DNA of 64,000 bases from Candidatus Gastranaerophilales bacterium (GTDB lineage Bacteria; Cyanobacteriota; Vampirovibrionia; Gastranaerophilales; Gastranaerophilaceae). The position numbers and the translations under genes are program-made. Shown in pieces: positions 1 to 9,232 of this stretch (positions are counted from its first letter, which is position 1; each line of letters opens with the position of its first letter). The notes beneath the pieces were generated by a model. The model was not told the DNA's origin, made no database searches, and saw nothing but the letters and a program-made list of their open reading frames with translations. The stretch spans positions 24,135 to 88,134 of the forward strand of contig JAEELO010000049.1 in assembly GCA_016282705.1 (NCBI GenBank), in the 5' to 3' direction.

Positions 1-679
1 CATCATACTGTTTAATCCCTATTCCGTACGGTTCTTGTGATATCTTATTCTTGAGCATTCTATAACCTTTATGATCAATCATAAAACCTGAAATAAGGGT
101 ATCATCAGTACTTATCGCATCACCTTTTCCTTGAAGAAAAGCATTAAATGCTGTTTTATAATCCTTATAACCTACAAGTCTTGCGGTAGGTATTATTTTT
201 CTGATATTTTGTTCTGCTGTTGTACCTAAAACTACAATTGTTGTCTTTTTTCTTAAATCCGCAAAAGTATAAATATCACTATCTTCTTTAACAAGAGCCG
301 TTTGACCGGCAATATAATACGGAATAGAAAAATCAACCAAATATTGTCTTTGCGGGGTAATAGTCATAGTAGCTATCACCATATCTACGTCCCCTGAAGT
401 TATAGCCTCAATTCTGTTATTAGGATCAACCTCAACAAATTTTATTTTTCGTTCGTTTCCTATAATATCTTTTGCAACATATCTTGCAACATCAATATCA
501 AAACCTTCAAAATCTCCTGTTTTTCTGCTTTTGTAACAAAATGGTTTTGAGTCGCTTTTTATTCCGACTACAAGCAAATCTCTGTCTACGATTTTTTCCA
601 AAGCATTTTTTTCAACTTTTTTTCCGCAGGCAGTAAATATAATAAGAAAAGAAATTAACAGACAAATAAGCTTTTTCAT
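1..679 (-). CDS. Amino-acid ABC transporter substrate-binding lipoprotein (partial, C terminus off the window)
   Basis: The reading frame is open from an ATG at 679 down to the window edge, so about 226 residues are visible and the C terminus is missing. It starts MKKLICLLISFLIIFTACGKK, a lipoprotein signal with lipobox FTAC and Cys18 as the probable lipidated residue. The body matches the family 3 solute-binding fold (SBP_bac_3): GIKSDSKPF, GDFEGFDIDVARYVAKDI, GDVDMVIATMTITPQRQ and VDFSIPYYIAGQ. Such proteins bind a polar amino acid outside the inner membrane and pass it to an ABC permease, which may lie beyond the left edge. The ligand cannot be told from sequence. Confidence 0.88.
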   Translation of the reverse strand, partial: MKKLICLLISFLIIFTACGKKVEKNALEKIVDRDLLVVGIKSDSKPFCYKSRKTGDFEGFDIDVARYVAKDIIGNERKIKFVEVDPNNRIEAITSGDVDMVIATMTITPQRQYLVDFSIPYYIAGQTALVKEDSDIYTFADLRKKTTIVVLGTTAEQNIRKIIPTARLVGYKDYKTAFNAFLQGKGDAISTDDTLISGFMIDHKGYRMLKNKISQEPYGIGIKQYD

Positions 680-747
680 TATTTTTTCCTTTATCTATTA
701 ATTACACCATATTATTGAAGAAACAAAATCCTGTTAAAGGTGTATTA

Positions 748-1326
748 TTATTTAATTGTATCATATACTCTTCTGATTTCTTTAATATCTTGCCAGGTTA
801 GCCATTTAGGGCTGCCTTTTTCTCTGGAATCGTTCCTCAATAAATAAGACGGGTGAAATATAGGCATCATTTTACTTCCATACGGGCCGTCAAACCATTT
901 CCCTCTAACTTTTGTTATTCCGCCTTTATCCGGAAGTAAGGAATTTAAAGCAACACTTCCGCATATGAGTATGATTTTAGGTTTTAAAATTTCAAGCTGT
1001 GCATCCAGATATTCTTTGCAAGCATCTTTTTCTTCAGGCAAAGGATTTCTGTTTTCGGGAGGTCTGCATTTTATGGTATTGCATATATATACATCTTTTT
1101 CTCTGGAAAGTCCCACACATTCAAATATTTTATCCAATAATTGACCGGCTTTGCCCACAAAGGGACGTCCTTTTTGATCTTCCCAATATCCGGGTGCTTC
1201 TCCTACCAAAATCAGTTTATTGTTTGGAATGCCGTCAGAAAATACAACATTTGTTCTTGTTTTAGACAAAGAACATTTTTCACATTTTAAACATTTAGCT
1301 TTTATTTTATCTAATTCTTCATACAT
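748..1326 (-). CDS. Type-4 (4Fe-4S) uracil-DNA glycosylase
   Basis: 192 residues. It removes uracil from DNA as the first step of base excision repair. The family 4 active-site motif is clear (GEAPGYWEDQKGRPFVGKAG, about residues 43-62), as is the C-terminal HPSYLLRN motif. Four cysteines fit the Fe-S cluster: two in KCLKCEKC near the N terminus, and two flanking RPPENRNPLPEEKDA. The length is normal for the family. No clear Shine-Dalgarno lies before the ATG. It is divergent from the gene at 1434 with about 107 bases between them. It could equally be named UdgA; the family call is firm. Confidence 0.93.
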   Translation of the reverse strand: MYEELDKIKAKCLKCEKCSLSKTRTNVVFSDGIPNNKLILVGEAPGYWEDQKGRPFVGKAGQLLDKIFECVGLSREKDVYICNTIKCRPPENRNPLPEEKDACKEYLDAQLEILKPKIILICGSVALNSLLPDKGGITKVRGKWFDGPYGSKMMPIFHPSYLLRNDSREKGSPKWLTWQDIKEIRRVYDTIK

Positions 1327-1433
1327 AATTTTATTTTATAAAACTAAAAACCGTAAATAAATCATAGATAAAGAAATATGTAGAATTTTGTTAATAACTT
1401 GCCACTTTGAATTAAATTTTGTTCAATAATAGT

Positions 1434-1769
1434 ATGAGTGATAATGATAAAAATAATGTTATAAACTTATTTAAGAAACCTTCCGAAAACAGAGACATCG
1501 AAAGTCAACGTTTTTTCAAAGGTTTTCCGTATGTAAAAATAATGAAAGATGAAAACGGAAATTATTTTAAAGAAGAATCACTGAGAGAATATGCCGAAAA
1601 ATGTTTCTACATTATCACAGTTATGAAAAAAAACGGAATCGGCGTAGGACTTTATAAATATAAAGTTCCATATCAGTCTCTTTTAAAATTTTTAAATGAA
1701 TTCAGATATAACAAGTCATACGGCGAAGTAATTGACATAGAAAGATATATTCCGGAAGATTTGGCCTAA
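1434..1769 (+). CDS. Small hypothetical protein ahead of the radical SAM/RNase G genes
   Basis: 111 residues from the ATG at 1434. An in-frame TTG at 1419 would add five residues but has no better ribosome site. The protein is charged and soluble, without a signal peptide or membrane segment. The C-terminal half (KNGIGVGLYKYKVPYQSLLKFL) looks like one compact domain. It ends 3 bases before the B12-binding radical SAM gene, so the two are almost certainly co-transcribed and perhaps translationally coupled. I do not recognise the family. Confidence 0.7.
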   Translation: MSDNDKNNVINLFKKPSENRDIESQRFFKGFPYVKIMKDENGNYFKEESLREYAEKCFYIITVMKKNGIGVGLYKYKVPYQSLLKFLNEFRYNKSYGEVIDIERYIPEDLA

Positions 1770-1772
1770 AAT

Positions 1773-4271
1773 ATGACAAATCAATTACCAATAGAGTCTC
1801 AATGTTTATTATATGAAGTAAAGAAGCCATATCAATATATTGGTTCCGAATATTTATGTTATAACAAAGACTTTAATAAATGTGATGTTAAGATGGCACT
1901 TGCCTTTCCGGATAAATACGAGATTGCCATAAGCAATTTAGGACAAAAAATCTTGTATGATGTCATAAATTCCGAAGAAAATTATATGGCAGACAGAGTT
2001 TATGCACCGGATATCGATTACAAGAATCTTCTTACAAAAAATAATATACCTTTATCCGCACTTGAAAGCAAACAAGCAGTTAAAGATTTTGATTTCATAG
2101 GGTTTTCTCTCCAATATGAATTAGCATATCCGACCGTATTAGGGATGCTAAAACTGGCACAAATTCCTATAAAAAGAGAAGAACGTTCGGAAGAACATCC
2201 GATTATTACGGCAGGAGGTCCGGGGTGTTTCAATCCTATACCGATGCAAGATTTTATAGACTTATTCATGATTGGCGACGGAGAAGAAGTCATTATTGAA
2301 CTGATGAGGAATTATAAGGAATTAAAATCCGAGAATAAAACACGTAAGGAAATAATACAAAAGTTATCCGAAATTGAAGGAATATATGCACCTGCATTTC
2401 CTAAGAAAACAAAAAAGAGAATTTATGATATTTCAAAAAGTAATAAAGCGCCCAGAGCGCCTATCCCATATTCTTCAAGCATTCACGACAGAACAATAAT
2501 TGAAATCAGACGCGGATGCGGAAGAATGTGCCGTTTCTGTCAGGCAGGTCACGTTACTTTACCAATCAGAGAGAGAAAAGCTCAAGATATTATTGATATG
2601 GTAAAACAATCAACATCTCAAACCGGTTATGACGAATATTCTCTATTATCATTATCCTCAAATGACTACGGCAATATAGAAAGTGTTATTGAAACGCTGA
2701 GTCCTGAAATGCGCAGGAAAAGGATTTCCGTATCCTTGCCAAGTCAAAGAATAGACAGATACAGTACAAAATTGGCACAGATGGTTCGTGATGTTCGTGC
2801 AACTACTGCCACATTAGCACCTGAAGCAGGGAGTCAAAGACTAAGAAATGTTATAAATAAGAATTTAACGGAAGAACAAATTCTTGAAACAGTATTAAAC
2901 TGTTATAAAAACGGATTTCATAATATAAAACTGTATTTTATGATAGGTTTGCCGACGGAAACATATGAAGATTTGGACGAAATGGCAGAACTTCTTAAGA
3001 AAATACGATACAGAGGGAAATTAATAAAACAAGAGCTTGAATTAAAAGACGGATTAACTCTTACCTGCACTGTTTCAATATTTGTGCCGAAACCATTTAC
3101 TCCGTTTCAGTGGTGCGCACAGGATGCTCAGTCTGTTATAAGAGAAAAAATAAAATATTTGCTTGAGCAAACCAATAAAATAAAAGGTGTAAAAATAAAT
3201 TATCACAACAGTTTTACTTCCAAAGTAGAATGTGCAATGACAAGAGGCGGAGACAAATTTAATAATTTTATATTGGCTTTGCACAATAAAGATGTATATC
3301 TTTCAACATGGGACGAGAATACAGACAAAAATCTCTGGGAAGAGACAGCAAGGGAATGCGGATTTGATATTGATGAAGAAGCTCAGCGCGAATATGATTT
3401 AAATGAAAATTTGCCTTGGGATATTATTGATACCGGCTTAAGCAAGAATTGGTTAAAAGAACAGTATAATAATGCATTGAACTCAGAAAATATTACACCT
3501 TGTGAATTTGAATGTTGCAATTGCGGTGTTTGTTCAAATCTTAAAACTCATAAAGTAATAGACAAACCGTTTGAATATATACAAAAAGAAGCAGCAACAG
3601 AAGAAATGACTCAATCCTTTAAATATAGACTCACAATATCAAAAAAAGAAGAAATGAGATACATTTCCCACTTGGATTGGCAAAATACTCTTACTAAAGT
3701 ATTATATCGTTCAGGGTTAGATTTATGTTTTTCTCAAGGTTTCAACCCAACTCCCAAATTTTCTCTCGGTATTGCACTACCGATATTTGCGGAAAGCGAG
3801 TGCGAACTGGCAGATATAGAAATACATAACAATATAAGCGAAAAAGACCTTATTACAACTCTTAATAATGTTTTACCCGAAAAAATAAGAGTAATAAATG
3901 TAGTAAAAACTGATAAAAGTACACCTTCTATAGATATTATTGCGCAATGGGCAAAGTATTCATTTCAACCATTCAAAACGGGTATTTTAAAAAATGAAGA
4001 TTTGTTGTATATTAAAGATAAGATATCTTCAAGTAATGAAATATTTATAGAGAAGATAAATAAAAAAGGTATAAAGAAACTTGTTAATATAAAAACGGCA
4101 ATAAAATCAGTTGAGATAGAAGGAACTACTCTATTTATGATTTTAAAGACAGGACAATCAGAGGATATCCCGTCAGTAAGACCGGAGGACGTAATTAAGC
4201 TGTACAAGCCCGATATTACCTTTAGGATAATAAGAACAGCATTTTACGATAAAGATATGAACAGGTTGTAA
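1773..4271 (+). CDS. B12-binding-domain radical SAM protein fused to DUF2344 (TIGR03960 plus TIGR03936 type)
   Basis: 832 residues. An N-terminal cobalamin-binding-like domain (about 20-200) precedes a radical SAM barrel with the cluster motif C249-x3-C253-x2-C256 in RRGCGRMCRFCQAGH. A C-terminal domain of about 215 residues begins SFKYRLTISKKEEMRYISH, the DUF2344/radical SAM-associated domain. In Clostridia and relatives these are often two adjacent genes; here they are one polypeptide. This family typically sits just upstream of RNase E/G, as it does here (22 bases). The substrate is unknown. A Cys cluster, CEFECCNCGVC (about residue 568), may bind a second metal centre. Confidence 0.92.
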   Translation: MTNQLPIESQCLLYEVKKPYQYIGSEYLCYNKDFNKCDVKMALAFPDKYEIAISNLGQKILYDVINSEENYMADRVYAPDIDYKNLLTKNNIPLSALESKQAVKDFDFIGFSLQYELAYPTVLGMLKLAQIPIKREERSEEHPIITAGGPGCFNPIPMQDFIDLFMIGDGEEVIIELMRNYKELKSENKTRKEIIQKLSEIEGIYAPAFPKKTKKRIYDISKSNKAPRAPIPYSSSIHDRTIIEIRRGCGRMCRFCQAGHVTLPIRERKAQDIIDMVKQSTSQTGYDEYSLLSLSSNDYGNIESVIETLSPEMRRKRISVSLPSQRIDRYSTKLAQMVRDVRATTATLAPEAGSQRLRNVINKNLTEEQILETVLNCYKNGFHNIKLYFMIGLPTETYEDLDEMAELLKKIRYRGKLIKQELELKDGLTLTCTVSIFVPKPFTPFQWCAQDAQSVIREKIKYLLEQTNKIKGVKINYHNSFTSKVECAMTRGGDKFNNFILALHNKDVYLSTWDENTDKNLWEETARECGFDIDEEAQREYDLNENLPWDIIDTGLSKNWLKEQYNNALNSENITPCEFECCNCGVCSNLKTHKVIDKPFEYIQKEAATEEMTQSFKYRLTISKKEEMRYISHLDWQNTLTKVLYRSGLDLCFSQGFNPTPKFSLGIALPIFAESECELADIEIHNNISEKDLITTLNNVLPEKIRVINVVKTDKSTPSIDIIAQWAKYSFQPFKTGILKNEDLLYIKDKISSSNEIFIEKINKKGIKKLVNIKTAIKSVEIEGTTLFMILKTGQSEDIPSVRPEDVIKLYKPDITFRIIRTAFYDKDMNRL

Positions 4272-4293
4272 TAAGTTTAGAAGAGGATTAAAT

Positions 4294-6009
4294 ATGTCAA
4301 AGGCAATCGTTGTAGCAGAAAGAGATAATATTGCAGCCGTTATTGAAGATGGCAAAATTTGTGAATTTTATGTTCACAGAGGAGATATGCTTTTAAATGA
4401 TGTATATCTTGCAACTGTAGATAATATTTTACCAAGTATTGATGCGGCATTTGTTAATGTCGGATACGATAAAATGGGATTTCTCCACGCAGATGATGCA
4501 ATAGGTAAAGGCACATTAAGAGAAAAACTTGCACCAAAACAAAAAATAATAGTACAAGTAGTAAAAGAACCCGTAGGACATAAAGGTCCGAGAGTTTCAA
4601 CATTAATAAGCCTTCCGGGAAGATTTTTGGTATTAATGCCGCAAGAAACAGGTATTAATGTGTCCAGAAAAATTACAAACCAAAAAGAACGTGCAAGACT
4701 AAAATCTATAATCAGTTTACTTAAGCCTGTCGGAATTGGCGTAATAGTAAGAACTGAAGCAGAAGGACAAACAGATGCTGATATTCAAGAGGATTTGGAA
4801 ATTCTTCTTGAAAAATGGAATACAATTGTTTCTGCAGCAGAAACAAGACCTGCTCCGAGTCTTTTATATCGTGATCAGGATTTACTCTATAGAGTAATGA
4901 GAGAAGCTTGTGATGAAGAAGTTGATGAAATAATCTTAGACACATCATACGGTGTTCACAGAACCCAGCAAATACTTCAAAACTGGAATATGAATAAGAA
5001 CATAGAAGTTAACGTATATAAAGGTTCAGAAACATTGCTTGCAGCTTCAGGCATAGTAAAAGAAATAAAAGCGGCACTTCAAACAAAAGTAAACCTGCCA
5101 AGCGGCGGATATTTGTTTGTACAGACAACTGAAGCTTTAACCGTAATAGATGTTAACAGCGGTAAATTTGTAAGTTCAACAACTCAGGATGAAACAATAT
5201 TAAAAACTAATTTAGAAGCTGTTCATGAAATCGCAAGACAATTAAGACTAAGAAACATTGGCGGTATGGTTATTGTAGACTTTATTGATATGAATAACAG
5301 ACGTGACAAACTTGCGATTATGGAAGAACTTGAAATAGTTCTTGAAAAAGATAAAGCAAAACCGCAAGTAGGTCAGCTTTCTGATTTAGGACTTGTTGAA
5401 TTAACAAGACACAGACAAGGTCAAAGTTTAGAAGAAATTTTCGGTAAGAAATGTCCTCATTGTCAGGGAACAGGGCATATTGCAGATGATTTAAATTTCT
5501 CAACACCTGTTCTTGAAGGAGAAATAAAAGCTAAAGCTGCAAAATTAAAAATTCCTGCTCAGCAAATAAAAAATAAAACTCCTAATTACAAACAGAATAA
5601 AGTATTTAATAATCAAAACAATAATCCGCTGGCAGAAGAAAATAATCCGCAGCAAAATAATAATCAACAAAACGGAAATCAACATAATAATCATAAAAAG
5701 AACTTTAACAAGTTTAATAACAAACATAATCAAGAACAAGCTGCTATTTCAATAGAAGAAGTACAGGAAATACAAGCAGAAAAACAAAACAACATACCTG
5801 TACAAGAAGAAAAGAACAAAGAAACTGCCGAAAATGTTAAAGCAGAAGACAAACAACCAAAGCAAAGAAAAGCAGCAGGAAGAAAAAAACAAGCAAAACA
5901 GGCTGAACCGAAAGATGAAAAGCAAGAAGAAAAGAAGCCTGATGAAAAGTCGAAGAAAAAACCCGGAAGAAAACCAGGAAGAGCAAAAAAAGAAGAAAGT
6001 ACTACATAA
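4294..6009 (+). CDS. rng: Ribonuclease E/G family endoribonuclease
   Basis: 571 residues. It cleaves single-stranded RNA in rRNA maturation and mRNA decay. An S1-type RNA-binding domain lies at about 35-125 (VDNILPSIDAAFVNVGYDKMGFLH). The catalytic metal site is visible as DVNSGKF (about 285) and VDFIDMNNRRDK (about 328). The zinc-link motif CPHCQGTGH is at about 386. After residue 410 the protein turns into a low-complexity Asn/Gln/Lys/Glu tail ending in Lys/Arg-Pro-Gly repeats, likely disordered and able to bind RNA or partner enzymes. A Shine-Dalgarno AGAGGA precedes the ATG. It follows the radical SAM gene, as in many Firmicutes and Cyanobacteria relatives. Confidence 0.95.
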   Translation: MSKAIVVAERDNIAAVIEDGKICEFYVHRGDMLLNDVYLATVDNILPSIDAAFVNVGYDKMGFLHADDAIGKGTLREKLAPKQKIIVQVVKEPVGHKGPRVSTLISLPGRFLVLMPQETGINVSRKITNQKERARLKSIISLLKPVGIGVIVRTEAEGQTDADIQEDLEILLEKWNTIVSAAETRPAPSLLYRDQDLLYRVMREACDEEVDEIILDTSYGVHRTQQILQNWNMNKNIEVNVYKGSETLLAASGIVKEIKAALQTKVNLPSGGYLFVQTTEALTVIDVNSGKFVSSTTQDETILKTNLEAVHEIARQLRLRNIGGMVIVDFIDMNNRRDKLAIMEELEIVLEKDKAKPQVGQLSDLGLVELTRHRQGQSLEEIFGKKCPHCQGTGHIADDLNFSTPVLEGEIKAKAAKLKIPAQQIKNKTPNYKQNKVFNNQNNNPLAEENNPQQNNNQQNGNQHNNHKKNFNKFNNKHNQEQAAISIEEVQEIQAEKQNNIPVQEEKNKETAENVKAEDKQPKQRKAAGRKKQAKQAEPKDEKQEEKKPDEKSKKKPGRKPGRAKKEESTT

Positions 6010-6013
6010 ATAA

Positions 6014-6469
6014 ATGAATAATAATATTATTTTAATCGCAGAAAATAATACAGATATGTTTGAAAATGATGTTCAGGTATTTGAGCCAACGGCTGAAATA
6101 CCTGAAGCATCTAATCAAACTGAGCTTCCATCTCTTCCTGAAGTACCGGCATCAACTTATACTGCATCAGAGATGCCTAAAAATTCCGAAATGCAGACTG
6201 TTGCACAAAAAGCAATGATTTCTTTCGGGGTTATGACTCTTTGTATTGTGTTTATTCTTCTTATAGCTTTCATAATAAAAAAGAGAAGCGGTATTATTTC
6301 GACAGATAATTATGAAGAATATAAAGAAACGGAAACTGCAAAAAAAGAAGAAACTCAGCCTGAGTATATTCAAAGTCCTGTAAGAAAGAATAAAATATCA
6401 AAATTAAACACACCAAGCAGTATACATAAGTGCATTATATCTTTTCTAGAAATTACAAAAGAAAATTAA
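6014..6469 (+). CDS. Small single-pass membrane protein, unknown function
   Basis: 151 residues. An acidic, Pro/Glu/Thr-rich N-terminal part (about 1-68) is followed by one strong membrane segment (about 74-92, rich in Ile, Leu and Val), a basic KKRSG stop-transfer patch and a charged tail. The likely topology is N-out, C-in. It begins 4 bases after the RNase gene stop and so is probably read by coupling or reinitiation. Its stop overlaps the convergent engB stop by 4 bases. A membrane tether beside RNase E/G is suggestive, but a functional link is only a guess. Confidence 0.65.
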   Translation: MNNNIILIAENNTDMFENDVQVFEPTAEIPEASNQTELPSLPEVPASTYTASEMPKNSEMQTVAQKAMISFGVMTLCIVFILLIAFIIKKRSGIISTDNYEEYKETETAKKEETQPEYIQSPVRKNKISKLNTPSSIHKCIISFLEITKEN

Positions 6470-7050
6470 TTACCGGCTGATTTTAATATATTTTCTATAG
6501 CATCAAGTATATCTTTATTGTAATAATTATTAGATTTGCAAAATGGCAGAACAATTGTTCCCATTTGTTTTTCAAAAGTTTTACAAACATTATTTATTTG
6601 AGAACGGGAAATTTGGTCAACTTTTGTAGCTATACAAAAGAATGGTAATTTATTATATTTAATCCATTCTGTCATTTGAATATCATTATTTTGCAGCGGA
6701 TGACGTGAATCTACCAACTGTATCAAACTTGCTAAAGATTTACGATTTAATAAGTAATGTTCCAAATTTTTCTGCCATAAATTCTGGTCTTTAGCAGAAA
6801 CTTTAGCATATCCGTATCCGGGTAAATCCGCAAAAATAAATTCCTCATTTATATTAAACAAATTTATGAGTTTTGTTTTTCCCGGAGTATTACTCGTTTT
6901 TGCAAGACCGTTTATATTAACAAGTCCGTTTATAAAAGATGATTTACCGACATTAGAACGCCCGATTAAAGCAAATTCGGGCAGATTTAACTCGGGACAC
7001 TCCTTTAAAGACGGCGCACTAGTTATAAACTTTGCTTTTGTTATTCTCAT
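6466..7050 (-). CDS. engB: Ribosome biogenesis GTP-binding protein EngB (YsxC/YihA)
   Basis: 194 residues, normal length. This essential GTPase assists large ribosomal subunit assembly. The G motifs are all present: G1 GRSNVGKSSFIN (about 31-42), G2 TPGKT, G3 DLPGYGYAK, G4 TKVD. The ATG at 7050 lies inside the end of the small gene 7019-7270, giving a 32-base overlap and pointing to a shared transcript. Confidence 0.96.
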   Translation of the reverse strand: MRITKAKFITSAPSLKECPELNLPEFALIGRSNVGKSSFINGLVNINGLAKTSNTPGKTKLINLFNINEEFIFADLPGYGYAKVSAKDQNLWQKNLEHYLLNRKSLASLIQLVDSRHPLQNNDIQMTEWIKYNKLPFFCIATKVDQISRSQINNVCKTFEKQMGTIVLPFCKSNNYYNKDILDAIENILKSAGN

Positions 7051-7270
7051 CTCGCTCTTTTAATCTTTTTTTATAAATTACATTTGATAATAAATTATAT
7101 ACTTTTTTATTATTGTATACGGTTAGACTGATATCCTCATCTAAATTTATTTCGACAGGCATGTTTTGAGCAAAAATATTCGTTTCGACATGCATAATTC
7201 TTATATTTCGTTTATGAATTATGCTTATCGGCGCAGTCAAAAATATTTCGAATGTTTTTAGAATATCCAT
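7019..7270 (-). CDS. Small hypothetical protein overlapping engB
   Basis: 83 residues, mostly beta-strand-like hydrophobic and charged alternation (HVETNIFAQNMPVEINLDED) with a Lys/Asn-rich tail. No known motif is visible. A plausible sigma70 promoter (TTGAAA, 16 bases, TATAAC on the minus strand) stands just upstream and would leave a very short leader, which supports the gene being real. It overlaps engB by 32 bases in another frame. The codon usage resembles its neighbours, but an artefact cannot be excluded. Confidence 0.5.
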   Translation of the reverse strand: MDILKTFEIFLTAPISIIHKRNIRIMHVETNIFAQNMPVEINLDEDISLTVYNNKKVYNLLSNVIYKKRLKERDENNKSKVYN

Positions 7271-7287
7271 ATATAAATGATAGCAAA

Positions 7288-7315
7288 GTTATATCTATTT
7301 GTGTAGTAATTTCAA
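7288..7315 (-). promoter_or_regulatory. Candidate sigma70 promoter for the 7270 gene and engB
   Basis: Read on the minus strand: TTGAAA at 7315-7310, a 16-base spacer and TATAAC at 7293-7288. The predicted start is about 10-12 bases before the ATG at 7270. It matches the consensus at five of six positions in each box. Confidence 0.45.
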
Positions 7316-7334
7316 AGATATTTGAATTATTTAT

Positions 7335-9122
7335 TTAATTATTCTGCTGTAATCTTTGTATCCTTCTCATTGCATAATCACGTCTTTCACTCTCTTCAAA
7401 ATCATCGCTGTTGAGAAGTTCTACATATTTTTGATAGTTATGAAGTGCATTCTGAGGCTCTGAAAGATTATCAAATGCTGTTCCCAAGTAGAAATATGCT
7501 AATTTATTATATTTATCCAACTCTATACATTTATATAATGAAGCTGTAGATGCAGCATAATTATTCTGCGCAATATAAGTTAAGGCTTTATACAAATATA
7601 GGTTAGGATCTTTTCTATTTATTTTAAGTGCATCATCAATCAATCTCATAGTTTCCTGATAGTTTTGAGATTCATATGTAGAAATAATATTGTTCATACC
7701 CATGTCTGTTTCGGCTTGATTTACCATGTCCAATAAATCATGTGCAGTTCCGTTATCAGGATTTATTTTTAAAGAACGATCCACATACTTTCTTGCGGTA
7801 TCAATATCCTTTTCTTGAAGATATATATATCCGAAAGCACAATATACATCAGAATTTTCAGGATATAACGACATAGCTTTATTCAAATAATCAAAAGTAT
7901 TACCTTTTTTATTCAAAAGATAATTAGCTCTTGCTTGAGTCAAAATAACATACAAATCTTCTTGACTTGCACTTTCTAACACTTCCAAAGCTTGTTGATA
8001 TAAACCGTTAGCCATTAGTGAATTTGCTTCTTTTACGGGTTGGTCTGATAATTTTGCAAGCATTACGTTATATTTAGCAACAGCTTCATTACTATCAGCT
8101 TTATCCCTGACTTTTTCTAATGTCTGATAAGATTCCTGTATTTTCCCTTCTTTCTTGTATATCTCGGAAAGAAAAATATAACCATACGCATTATCGGGAA
8201 ATTTTTCCGTAAGCAGCAGGGCATATTTTTTTGCATCTTGAATTTCACCCTTTTTCAAAAGCATATCGGTAAGCTCATAATATGCTTTTTCATAATTCGG
8301 TTTATCCGTTTTATATATTTGTTTGATTATATCTTTATCCTGCATGTTTTTAGCAGCTAATGACTTATACAAATTATATTTTGCATCACCATCTTTTGGC
8401 TGCGAATCTAATATTTTTGAATATTCTTCTGTTGCAGCCTGCTTATTACCTGTCTGAGATAAATATGAGGCTTTTAACTTTCTTATTTCCGAATCTGACG
8501 GATTTTGTGCAAGCATCTTATCACATACAGCAACTGCCTTTTGTGTATTTTGTGTTGTATCAAATACTATTTCAATTGCTCTTTTTAACATTTCTCTATT
8601 TGTATTACCTGATGATGCAATATTTATGTAATTTTCCGCCAACGTATAATCTTTTATGATAAGTGACATTATGGCAAGGTTAATTGATATTGGAATTCTG
8701 TTTCTGTCATATTTAAGGTTAGTTTTATAGCTTTGAGAAATATTATTTATAGATTGTTTTACTGTATTATCCAATTTATTCTGCCTTGATAAATTAGAAA
8801 GAAATACAAGTTCATCAAAGGATTTATCATATTGTCCCGATTTTAAGTATAAGTCTATCAATGAAACATAATATACATAATCATTCGGATTTTGTTTAAT
8901 TTTATTTTTTATTTCATTTATTGCAGGACTGTATGCCATATCTTGTTGATATGATGAATTTGTATCCGGACGAAAAGCATTTGTAGATTGAATAGCAGTT
9001 ACATTTCTTGTAGAAGGATATTTTCTGATAGCAGGAGCAGTTGAATATGTATCATATGTATATGCAAAAGCACTGCAGCCTACCATCAAAGCAACTGATA
9101 AATAATATATTCTCTTTTTCAT
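7335..9122 (-). CDS. Secreted or envelope TPR-repeat protein
   Basis: 595 residues from ATG 9122. An in-frame GTG at 9134 is possible, but a GGTGG ribosome site sits 8 bases before 9122. A signal peptide (MKKRIYYLSVALMVGCSAFA) is followed by a linker of about 60 residues and then tandem tetratricopeptide repeats to the C terminus. Examples are AYGYIFLSEIYKKEGKIQES, YCAFGYIYLQEKDIDTARKY and AYFYLGTAFDNLSEPQNALH. The VGC motif leaves lipidation possible, while AFA/Y also suits ordinary signal peptidase. TPR proteins scaffold complexes; this one may serve the envelope. It lies downstream of the exoprotein genes but is separated from them by a terminator and has its own promoter. Confidence 0.88.
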   Translation of the reverse strand: MKKRIYYLSVALMVGCSAFAYTYDTYSTAPAIRKYPSTRNVTAIQSTNAFRPDTNSSYQQDMAYSPAINEIKNKIKQNPNDYVYYVSLIDLYLKSGQYDKSFDELVFLSNLSRQNKLDNTVKQSINNISQSYKTNLKYDRNRIPISINLAIMSLIIKDYTLAENYINIASSGNTNREMLKRAIEIVFDTTQNTQKAVAVCDKMLAQNPSDSEIRKLKASYLSQTGNKQAATEEYSKILDSQPKDGDAKYNLYKSLAAKNMQDKDIIKQIYKTDKPNYEKAYYELTDMLLKKGEIQDAKKYALLLTEKFPDNAYGYIFLSEIYKKEGKIQESYQTLEKVRDKADSNEAVAKYNVMLAKLSDQPVKEANSLMANGLYQQALEVLESASQEDLYVILTQARANYLLNKKGNTFDYLNKAMSLYPENSDVYCAFGYIYLQEKDIDTARKYVDRSLKINPDNGTAHDLLDMVNQAETDMGMNNIISTYESQNYQETMRLIDDALKINRKDPNLYLYKALTYIAQNNYAASTASLYKCIELDKYNKLAYFYLGTAFDNLSEPQNALHNYQKYVELLNSDDFEESERRDYAMRRIQRLQQNN

Positions 9123-9147
9123 TAACAAATCCACCCTAAACTCTACT

Positions 9148-9176
9148 TATATAAAAACATGTTACCTTAATAACAA
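9148..9176 (-). promoter_or_regulatory. Candidate sigma70 promoter for the TPR gene
   Basis: On the minus strand, TTGTTA (9176-9171), exactly 17 bases, then TATATA (9153-9148). The predicted leader to ATG 9122 is about 20 bases and contains the GGTGG ribosome site. Confidence 0.5.
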
Positions 9177-9188
9177 AGAATAGGCAAA

Positions 9189-9214
9189 TAAAAAAGGAGC
9201 CTTTTGAGCTCCTT
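9189..9214 (-). terminator. Intrinsic terminator after the first exoprotein gene
   Basis: A seven-base-pair stem AAGGAGC/GCTCCTT with a seven-base loop (minus strand), followed by a run of T. It lies 19 bases past the stop of the gene ending at 9233. Confidence 0.85.
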
Positions 9215-9232
9215 CTTTATTAATCTTTATGA

